Below the pieces are notes generated by a model. It was not told the DNA's origin and did not search any database. It worked only from the letters and a program-made list of their open reading frames with translations. A DNA stretch of 64,000 nucleotides, from NCBI GenBank assembly GCA_958410215.1, contig CATYOF010000010.1, positions 22,152 through 86,151 on the forward strand, in the 5' to 3' direction. Source of the stretch: an uncultured Cryptobacterium sp. (lineage in GTDB: Bacteria > Actinomycetota > Coriobacteriia > Coriobacteriales > Eggerthellaceae). The stretch's first letter is position 1, and the number at the start of each line of letters is the position of its first letter. Both the position numbers and the translations under genes were made by a program. Below, in pieces: positions 42,673 to 49,669 of this stretch.

Positions 42673-44067
42673 CTAGTCTTCAAGACCCTTAGTAATATCT
42701 TCCAGCGTACGACCGCGAGTCTCTACGCCAAAGATTGCCAGCCAGATTGCCGTCACAATAATGAGGCAAGAGTTTACCAAGTATGCACCAATAGTGCCAA
42801 TTGGGGATGCTACGAAAAATGCGATCCACATTGGGCTGAAGATACCGCCCAGACGACCAACTGCATTTGCAACACCTGCACCGCGGATACGGCAAGCCGT
42901 TGGGAAAGGCTCGGAAAGGTAAATTGCAGCAGTGGTAACGGAGTTGGTGAACGTAAATACGCAAACCAGCAAACCAAAGCCCATGATAAGAGCAACGTTA
43001 TCGGTAGGAAGCATTGCCCAAACAGGACCCAAGATAGCTACTGCAAGATAGGAACCAATAAGGATAACCTTACGGTTAACTTTCTCTACGTAGAAGGTCA
43101 AAAGACCAACACCGATAGGAATACCCATCTGCATAACAACCGTAGTCAAGGTTGCCAAGCTGGTATCGAAGCCGTTTGCACGAAGAATGGTAGGAGTCCA
43201 TGTAATAACCGTGTAAACGATTACGTTCATGGTGAAGCAAAGAAGCATTGCCGTAATGGTACGGGTGATCATCTTCTTCTTGAACAAGAACGAGAATGGC
43301 AACTGCTTGATTTCCTGTTCCTGTTCGCGACGTTCAATTTCTTCAGCTGGAACAGCTGGAACTTCCTTACCACCTGCAGCAGCCTTTGCTTCAAGCTTAG
43401 AAACAATAGCATCTGCCTTGTCGTTGTGGCCATTGAGTGCCAACCAACGAGGAGATTCGTTCATGCAGAAGCCAATAAGAAGCATTACTACTGCGCCAAG
43501 AACACCACAGAATACAAATACTTCACGCCAGCCAGCCATTGGCAGGACGATGAGGTTCATTACAGAACCGAACAAAGTACCGCAGTTAGCGATCAAGCCC
43601 ATGTAAGACTGATACTTACCACGCTTGTGAGGTGGCGTGTATTCAGTCAATGCAGAATAACCTGCAGGGAATGCAGCACCAAGACCAATACCCATAACGA
43701 AGCGGCATGCGGTCAAGAAGTCGGCATTAGGAGCCATAGCAGCTACAAAACATGCAGCGGTGAAGATAGTACCACAAGCAATTACTGCCTTCTTACGGCC
43801 GAAACCGTCAGATACTAGACCTGACAAAAGGCCACCAATAAGGTAGCCAACCATGGTGATGGAGTTAAAGAACGCAAATTGTTCAAGCGTCATGAAGCCC
43901 TCGTCCTGAAGAACAGCACCGATAGGGCCACCAATAGACATGTCAACGGAGTCGCAGAACGTAATACCGGCCAGCAGCCACATGATCTTCATGTGGAAAC
44001 CAGAAATAGGCATACGGTCAAGGCGTGCCGCGATACCGTGGAATGACTTTTGAGCATCAGAAGCCAT
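42673..44067 (-). CDS. MFS transporter 2 (close paralogue of carrier 1)
   Basis: A 464-residue, 12-span carrier starting MASDAQKSFHGIAARLDRMP. Motifs: SDGFGRKKAVI, MNESPRWLAL, ETRGRTLEDITKGL. Long stretches are identical to carrier 1, including RFVMG-type span 4, GKYQSYMGLIANCGTLF and SVTTAAIYLSEPFPTACRIR. Differences lie mainly in the central loop and a few membrane residues. The upstream regions of the two carriers are not obviously alike, so they may answer to different signals. It follows the LysR gene at 44656 by 588 bases. Confidence 0.9.
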   Translation of the reverse strand: MASDAQKSFHGIAARLDRMPISGFHMKIMWLLAGITFCDSVDMSIGGPIGAVLQDEGFMTLEQFAFFNSITMVGYLIGGLLSGLVSDGFGRKKAVIACGTIFTAACFVAAMAPNADFLTACRFVMGIGLGAAFPAGYSALTEYTPPHKRGKYQSYMGLIANCGTLFGSVMNLIVLPMAGWREVFVFCGVLGAVVMLLIGFCMNESPRWLALNGHNDKADAIVSKLEAKAAAGGKEVPAVPAEEIERREQEQEIKQLPFSFLFKKKMITRTITAMLLCFTMNVIVYTVITWTPTILRANGFDTSLATLTTVVMQMGIPIGVGLLTFYVEKVNRKVILIGSYLAVAILGPVWAMLPTDNVALIMGFGLLVCVFTFTNSVTTAAIYLSEPFPTACRIRGAGVANAVGRLGGIFSPMWIAFFVASPIGTIGAYLVNSCLIIVTAIWLAIFGVETRGRTLEDITKGLED

Positions 44068-44426
44068 GCGTTTCCCTTCCTTTCTTTCAATCGATTTCCC
44101 TTGCGCGTTTCCCGCAATTCACAGCATGAGAACTGAAGCTTTTGCCTTGCTTCAGTTTCGGTAGAACGGGAAAAGCGCACTCCTCTTTCTCTCCTGCAAC
44201 ATAAAACGAACTTGCCTAAAGTAAGTGCACGTGCAAGCATGTGCACTTCGCATGTTTTAGAACACGCGCCCTTTTGCGCACTGCATTTTGTGCCAAACAC
44301 CCTTTAGAACTTGTTCATTTTTTGGGGATGTTGCGGAGTTCATTTTCAAACTAGGAAGAATTCATTTCCAATAGCGATATAAAGCGCTTCTTAAAAAGTT
44401 ATTGCGATTTTCTATACCCGCAGATA

Positions 44427-44462
44427 AACTATTGATTTTGCCAATATCTATTCACAATAGTT
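44427..44462. promoter_or_regulatory. Interrupted dyad upstream of MFS carrier 2
   Basis: AACTATTG and CAATAGTT are perfect 8-base arms 20 bases apart, in very A+T-rich sequence ~360 bases before the carrier start. The 588-base gap 44068-44655 otherwise shows no gene; this part probably holds the promoter and a LysR site. Confidence 0.35.
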
Positions 44463-44655
44463 ATTATATAGGGTATTTTTTATAACTTTCTCTTCACATA
44501 CGAACTGGGGTTTTAGAAACCGTTCTATTTCTTCTCGTTATGTAAAGAACAATAGCGCCTCTTAACAAATTCCCTATATTTACCCAAATTTTAAAATATG
44601 ACCATCAATTCATAGCGAGAAACTATCGGTAAATGGTGAACATGTTCACGCCACT

Positions 44656-45582
44656 TTAGGAATTTGGCGTCGCTTCGGCAGCATTAGGAAACCGATAAGA
44701 ACTCATATACTGGATAAAGTTTTCTACTATTTTTGGGTGAGATTCCTTGCGGCTGACAAGATAAACCTTATGAAAATCGTAGGGCACTCCACGCACAGGG
44801 AGACATACTACGTTTTCGAATGCGTTCACTAAAAATGAGTAACAAAACAATGCCATTTTGCTTGTTTCTGATGCAACCAGAGCACTCATAGTTATTTCGT
44901 CGTCATACTCTGAAACAAGGTTAAGTTCTGCACCAGAAAGACCTTCTCTGATAGAACGTAAGGTAGGTGAAGAAGTCGAATACGTAAGAAAATCCTGGTC
45001 CGCCAACTTGTCTGCTAGCACATCAAGAGACACCGAAGTATGTTTTGCGAGCGCATTGTTTTTATTAACACACAACACTAACGGTTGAGACCACACAGGC
45101 ACATAACTTAAATCTTCCCAGCTGTCAGTTTTTGCCGCGAACGCCACATCGAGCTCTCCTTTGCGCAATCGAGATATTAAATCAACCGAATACGCCTGCT
45201 CAATGGTGATTTTTGGCGGATTGGCTTGCTGTTCAGTAAACGCTTGCATTGCTTGTGACCAAAAATACCCCTGCATGGCATAAATGGTTCCTACCCGTAG
45301 TTCGGAATTTATTTGTCCCTGTGTTTCGTGTGCTAAACGCAAACCAGTATCAAAATTATTCAACGCCAAATCGCAATATTCGTGCAAGACAGCTCCTGCT
45401 GGAGTTAATTCAACACGAGAACTTCCTGCGGCGCGCTTAAACAACTGAAGATCGAGCTCTTTTTCAATTTGGCGGATTGCCATAGACAAGGTTGGCTGAG
45501 TAATGTAGAGCTCTTGTGCCGCCTTCGTATAACTTAAGACCTTCGCTAGATGATTGAAATACCGTATATATTCAAGCTTCAC
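44656..45582 (-). CDS. LysR-family regulator paired with MFS carrier 2
   Basis: GTG 45582 (VKLEYIRYFNHLAKVLSYTK) has AGAGGGG upstream; 308 residues. The HTH core is AAQELYITQPTLSMAIRQIE. The effector domain has IYAMQGYFWSQAMQAFTEQQ and ends DFHKVYLVSRKESHPKIVEN, like its two paralogues. An extra four or five residues (DVLADKLADQD) distinguish it. It is first in the LysR-MFS-LysR-MFS-dehydrogenase series, all leftward. Confidence 0.92.
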   Translation of the reverse strand: MKLEYIRYFNHLAKVLSYTKAAQELYITQPTLSMAIRQIEKELDLQLFKRAAGSSRVELTPAGAVLHEYCDLALNNFDTGLRLAHETQGQINSELRVGTIYAMQGYFWSQAMQAFTEQQANPPKITIEQAYSVDLISRLRKGELDVAFAAKTDSWEDLSYVPVWSQPLVLCVNKNNALAKHTSVSLDVLADKLADQDFLTYSTSSPTLRSIREGLSGAELNLVSEYDDEITMSALVASETSKMALFCYSFLVNAFENVVCLPVRGVPYDFHKVYLVSRKESHPKIVENFIQYMSSYRFPNAAEATPNS

Positions 45583-45740
45583 GAAACCCCTCTTTTCTCG
45601 TGATGCTGCCCGCGCGGACCGTTCTTAAAAATGCATTCCTCTACGCGAACGAATCTTAAATCGTAATTCCCTTGTGTAAGCCATTCTTATAAATCGCCAC
45701 ACCCAGGCAATTCTTCTACGGAAATTTTACTCCGAAATAT

Positions 45741-45783
45741 CGTAAGCCTTGGCTGAGATGATGAGAGGATGCCAAGGCTTACG
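45741..45783 (-). terminator. Hairpin after the Gfo/Idh/MocA gene
   Basis: CGTAAGCCTTGGC pairs perfectly with GCCAAGGCTTACG (13 bp, 17-base loop). It lies 33 bases beyond the stop at 45816. It lacks a clear T-run but is otherwise strong. Confidence 0.7.
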
Positions 45784-45815
45784 TAATGAGAATGATGAAT
45801 TATCTAAAGAACTGC

Positions 45816-46862
45816 CTAAAGAACCACCGCATTGCCCGTCTCAGAAGAATCAAATACGCCATTTACGATTTTAAGCGTACGCAATCCATCTTCCCCGCTG
45901 CAGCGAGGTATAGTCTCGCGGCCCTTGCACAGATCAACAAAATGTTCGAGCTCCGCCTCAAGAGGAATATTCAACTCCACCTCAAAGTGTTCATGTTGCA
46001 TTTCATGAGTCCAGCCAAAAGCATCATCGTCGTAGTAGTACAGATCCATATTCGGAAAGCCAAAAGATCCCTTGGTACCGAATACTTGCAGGCTATTTTC
46101 GCCAGGAGCCATGGTAAGAAATTCGTTTTCGTCAGCTGCCAAGTCATAATTCCAAGGACCAGGTGTGCCATCAGCAACAACATAAGTTGCGGTAATACCC
46201 CCGTCGTATTCGATCAACACGGAAGCAGAATCTTCCGCATCGTTTCCACGAATAGTGTTGCGTGTGGTGGCGTACACCTTAACCGGGTCTTTGCCAGTAA
46301 TGAAGTTCAGATCGTCAAAATCATGAATAGCATTAATCAGAAGTGGACCGCCAACTCCCTTGGTTACATACCATTCACGATCAAAACAGTCTTCATCTTT
46401 TGCAATACAATACCGCGATTGAATGGCAATGATTTTGCCCAGCCTGCCCGAATCGATAAGCTTGCGCAGGAATTGATACTTGCTAGAAGAACGACGATGA
46501 TGCCCAATAAGAAGGGTTACTCCTGCATCTTTGCAAATTTTGATGACGTGCTTGCCTTCTTCGACAGTATTAGCAATAGGCTTTTCTAACAGAATATTTT
46601 TAACGCCAGCTTCTATTGCTTTTTCCACTGCCTCTACATGCAGCGTATTAGGAAGCGCAATATATACCGCATCAAGGGGAACCTGTTTTAAAAGCAACGT
46701 ATAATCGCTAAAGATAGGCACGTTAAGTTCATTTGCTAATTTCACATCATGGTCGCCAAAGCCCGCAACCGCAACTAAATCCACTTCCGGATTATCCGTT
46801 GCATGACGCGCCATTTTCGATCCATGATTAAGACCCAAAACTGCCATCTTTATAGTTTCCAT
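45816..46862 (-). CDS. Gfo/Idh/MocA-family NAD(P)-dependent oxidoreductase
   Basis: A 348-residue dehydrogenase. The N-terminal nucleotide fold is MAVLGLNHGSKMARHATDNP; the family's EKP motif is present in ILLEKPIANTVEEGKHVIKI, whose Lys takes part in catalysis. GHHRRSSSKYQFLRKLIDSG and the HDFDDLNFI segment complete the active site. Substrates in the family are sugars, inositols and cyclic polyols. Near the shikimate/quinate-like genes a cyclic polyol acid is conceivable. AAAGGGGATTGCT precedes ATG 46862. Monocistronic. Confidence 0.9.
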   Translation of the reverse strand: METIKMAVLGLNHGSKMARHATDNPEVDLVAVAGFGDHDVKLANELNVPIFSDYTLLLKQVPLDAVYIALPNTLHVEAVEKAIEAGVKNILLEKPIANTVEEGKHVIKICKDAGVTLLIGHHRRSSSKYQFLRKLIDSGRLGKIIAIQSRYCIAKDEDCFDREWYVTKGVGGPLLINAIHDFDDLNFITGKDPVKVYATTRNTIRGNDAEDSASVLIEYDGGITATYVVADGTPGPWNYDLAADENEFLTMAPGENSLQVFGTKGSFGFPNMDLYYYDDDAFGWTHEMQHEHFEVELNIPLEAELEHFVDLCKGRETIPRCSGEDGLRTLKIVNGVFDSSETGNAVVL

Positions 46863-47159
46863 AGCAATCCCCTTTCAAAGCTCCCTTTTTAAGCTCCGTC
46901 GAAGGCCCCACTTTCAAGCCGTTCGCTCAAAGTCTTTTGATCCTACTGAAGGGCTCTTTATCAAACCTGCCAAGAAGCATTCGCTTAGGGTTCTTCGAAA
47001 ACTTCATGGGTTTCCCTCAAAACCCCACCCTTAAGTGATTCTCCTTTGATTGCCATTATCAAAGGGGTTGTTTGGTTTTTCCAATAAAGGAATTCTTCGT
47101 TTAAGAAAAGCTATAAGAAATTTGTATATTTCGAGGTTATGTATTATCTCTCAAAAAAA

Positions 47160-47189
47160 AAGCGCCGCCCCATAATTGGAGCGACGCTT
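47160..47189 (-). terminator. Intrinsic terminator after the second crotonase
   Basis: AAGCGCCGC and GCGACGCTT form a 9-bp stem with one mismatch. On the minus strand it is followed by a run of eight T. It lies past the palindromic repeat at 47218. The rest of the 391-base gap 46863-47253 shows no gene. Confidence 0.85.
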
Positions 47190-47217
47190 CACTTTTATGC
47201 GCCAAATTATGTCGCGC

Positions 47218-47244
47218 GTGACAAGTGCCCTGTCCACTTGTCAC
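47218..47244. repeat. Post-gene palindromic repeat, copy 3
   Basis: Identical to the 27 bases at 39275-39301: GTGACAAGTG, CCCTGTC, CACTTGTCAC. It ends 9 bases from the stop of the crotonase gene at 47254. Confidence 0.88.
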
Positions 47245-47253
47245 AAAGCGAAA

Positions 47254-48129
47254 TTACATATTGGTGAATACGAAGTTTTCAGGATGAGCCTTTACTTCTT
47301 CGCGCAGTTTAGGATTCATCTTGCGAACGCCGCGACGGTTGTCTTCGGTCTGAGAAGCAAGAACCTGGTTGCGGTTTTCCATCTTAATCTGAGCCTCGAA
47401 GGAGTTGTCAAGAGAAACCTGAAGAGCTTCCTTGGTAAGACGAAGGCCAAGAGGAGCAGAGTTCTTAATCATAGCTTCTGCCATCTTTACTGCTTCTTCT
47501 ACAACGTCTTCGTCAGCAACAACCTTGTTAGCAAAGCCCCACTCAAGCAGTTCTTCAGCGCCAATACGACGAGCAGTCATAAGAGCTTCAGCAGCGCGAG
47601 CATAGCCAACGATGCGAGGAAGATAGTAAGAACCGGACATGTCGGTACCGGTAAGACCAATGTTCAGGTAGCCTGCCTGCATCTTGTAGGATTCACCCAG
47701 AACACGAAGATCGCAAGCGCAAGACAAAGAAAGGCCGCCGCCAACTGCATGACCCTTCAAAGCACCGATAATAGGCTGCATGGTGTTGCGCATATTAACT
47801 GCCTGATCGGAGCAGATGGTCTGCATAATGCAGTGGTCGCGCTGAGCACGGCCCATGTCCTCAGGAGGCTCATAGTTAAGTTCGTTCAGGTTGAAGCCAG
47901 CGCAGAAAGACTTACCTTCGCCGGTAAGAACGATTACGCGGCATTCTGGGTCCATGCGAACCTTCTTCAAATAATCATTGAAGTCAGCCATCTGCTGATA
48001 AGACATTGCATTGAGGTTTGCAGCGTCGTCGAAAGAAACTACGTGGATAGGACCACGAACGTCTACCTTCAAGCGCTCGTACTCATACTTGAATTCGGGC
48101 AGGCAGTATGCCTCCTGATATACGCTCAT
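47254..48129 (-). CDS. Enoyl-CoA hydratase/isomerase family protein
   Basis: A 291-residue crotonase. ~20 extra residues precede the fold. Oxyanion-hole segments are CAGFNLNELN and AVGGGLSLSCACDL. The active-site loop GYLNIGLTGTDMSGSYYLPR has Asp in place of one of the two glutamates seen in hydratases, so isomerase, hydratase or another crotonase reaction is possible. It differs clearly from the CaiD-like enzyme at 22177. Its highly regular codon use suggests good expression. It is divergent from the 48581 gene. Confidence 0.88.
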   Translation of the reverse strand: MSVYQEAYCLPEFKYEYERLKVDVRGPIHVVSFDDAANLNAMSYQQMADFNDYLKKVRMDPECRVIVLTGEGKSFCAGFNLNELNYEPPEDMGRAQRDHCIMQTICSDQAVNMRNTMQPIIGALKGHAVGGGLSLSCACDLRVLGESYKMQAGYLNIGLTGTDMSGSYYLPRIVGYARAAEALMTARRIGAEELLEWGFANKVVADEDVVEEAVKMAEAMIKNSAPLGLRLTKEALQVSLDNSFEAQIKMENRNQVLASQTEDNRRGVRKMNPKLREEVKAHPENFVFTNM

Positions 48130-48580
48130 GCGCGTTCCCCTTCCGTTTCGGGATTCTTGGTTTAATACTACAAATCGTAGTTTTTACGGGGCCTGTCTGT
48201 CAAGAAAAAGCCCCAAGCATGACATCACTGCCAATCAATCCGTAGAAATCGATTTGTTCTCGTTAATTTGTTCTTGCACACATGAGTGCCCGTGTGCACT
48301 TGCATACCTTGCACCATAATAAAAATCTTAAATCAACAAATAACCATTGAATAGATTCGGGAGATTTGATGCATGTATTACAATTGCGAATTACAATGTG
48401 ACACGCATAAAAAGAACCCAAACGAAAGCACAAGGTGTCGCAGCAAAGGCCAAGCTAAGATAGCCAAACGACAAACCAGCCCAAGCAGTTAGGTCGTAAG
48501 TAGGCCACCGCTCAGTCGACCGCATACTTTACTCAATGCGAGCTGTCGCTTTCGTTTACTGCCGAGAGAAGAGGTATGTA
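48130..48580. promoter_or_regulatory. Divergent gap, crotonase and desulforedoxin-like gene
   Basis: 451 bases with no convincing gene. The central part around 48300-48400 is very A+T rich and is the likely place for the two promoters. No strong dyad stood out. Confidence 0.35.
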
Positions 48581-49240
48581 ATGGCAGAATATAGCCCCAC
48601 TCGCACTCATGCGACCTGGAAACCACGCGTAACAGCGGCCCATATTCCCTATTTTTATTGCCCCGAATGTGGTGCCGTAGTGCAGGGCATAGATGGTGCA
48701 GTTAACAACACGCTCATTAACGACGGTGAACGTTCTTTAATTTTTGAACCTTCCTACGCTCATGTTGAGTATCACCTAACCTGCTGCGGAAAGCCTATGG
48801 AGAAGCTTCAGCCAATCGCTGCAGCAGAAGTTGAAGATCGTTTCAAGCTTAACTACCAAATTGCAGGCGGCCTGAACAACAACTGCGTAAAAGTAGACTG
48901 GAGATCCGTCGATTCGACGTGCAAGCCTCGTTGGTTTGCTTTGAAAACGTTTACGGGCATTATGACGAAGTATGTATCGCCCAAAAAATGGCCTCCGGTG
49001 GTATTTGGCCTAGCCGACGAAGATGCTTTTGCTTACTGCGATAAAAACCCCTGCGTTGAATGCACCTTCCGCTGCAAGCGCGGTATGGAACTGTACGCCT
49101 ACGTCGACAACATTGGCTTAATTATTCTGCCACTTGATCGTATGGAAGCTCCCGGTAGCGCACGTTTCGATGATTTTGAATCCACCGAAGAAATCATCGA
49201 AAAGGCAAAGGCTGAAAAAGCGGCTCACAAAGACAAATAA
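48581..49240 (+). CDS. Desulforedoxin/desulfoferrodoxin-like metal-binding protein
   Basis: ATG 48581 (MAEYSPTRTH) has AGAGG upstream; 219 residues. The N-terminal half has CPEC (C27, C30) and CCGKPM (C68, C69), the CX2C...CC pattern of desulforedoxin and rubredoxin-like iron sites. The second half has further cysteines (YCDKNPCVECTFRCKRGMEL) in a beta-rich region ending IILPLDRME. That part resembles superoxide-reductase domains only loosely, and I do not see the full set of histidine ligands. A role in handling oxygen stress in an anaerobe is possible. Family membership is a moderate guess. Ends in a strong terminator. Confidence 0.6.
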   Translation: MAEYSPTRTHATWKPRVTAAHIPYFYCPECGAVVQGIDGAVNNTLINDGERSLIFEPSYAHVEYHLTCCGKPMEKLQPIAAAEVEDRFKLNYQIAGGLNNNCVKVDWRSVDSTCKPRWFALKTFTGIMTKYVSPKKWPPVVFGLADEDAFAYCDKNPCVECTFRCKRGMELYAYVDNIGLIILPLDRMEAPGSARFDDFESTEEIIEKAKAEKAAHKDK

Positions 49241-49316
49241 GGATCAAAAGTACCAGCAGAACTCAAGCAAAGCTTGGCAAAACTCAGGTAGGCATCTAAA
49301 AATTCCGGATTCACCA

Positions 49317-49356
49317 GAAAAGGGTTCGCCTTCGAATAAACAGGCGAACCCTTTTC
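49317..49356. terminator. Bidirectional intrinsic terminator
   Basis: GAAAAGGGTTCGCCT pairs perfectly with AGGCGAACCCTTTTC (15 bp, 10-base loop). It serves the rightward gene ending 49240 and possibly copA ending 49463. Confidence 0.88.
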
Positions 49357-49462
49357 TATACTGGACAGATAGTAGGCAGGCCAAGTCCTACTCTGGGCAG
49401 ATACTGGACAGACTAAGTCCTGCTCTGTGTTATGTATCTATGTTACATAACAAAACCTGCCG

Positions 49463-49669
49463 TTACGCCATTTTTGCTTCGTAGCCCTCTTCCACAACCG
49501 CATCTATAAGCACTGCATCTGGCACGTCTGTAGATAGCTTTACCGTGGCAGTTTTGCCCTCCAGATCTACCAGCGCTTCTTCTACTCCCTCTACCCTTTC
49601 AAGGCCCTTTTTAACATGCGCAACGCATTTTTCACACATCATTCCTTCAACGTGTAATACCTTTTCCAT
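49463..49669 (-). CDS. copZ: Possible internal copper chaperone reading (CopZ-like, 68 aa)
   Basis: Inside copA and in the same frame, ATG 49669 is preceded by GGGAAAGGAAACATCA, a good ribosome site at normal spacing. Translation from it would give a complete 68-residue HMA protein, MEKVLHVEGMMCEKCVAHVK and on, the size of free CopZ chaperones. The site may be a relic of a once separate gene, or one gene may make both the fused pump and the free chaperone. This is seen in sequence but untested. Confidence 0.5.
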   Translation of the reverse strand: MEKVLHVEGMMCEKCVAHVKKGLERVEGVEEALVDLEGKTATVKLSTDVPDAVLIDAVVEEGYEAKMA

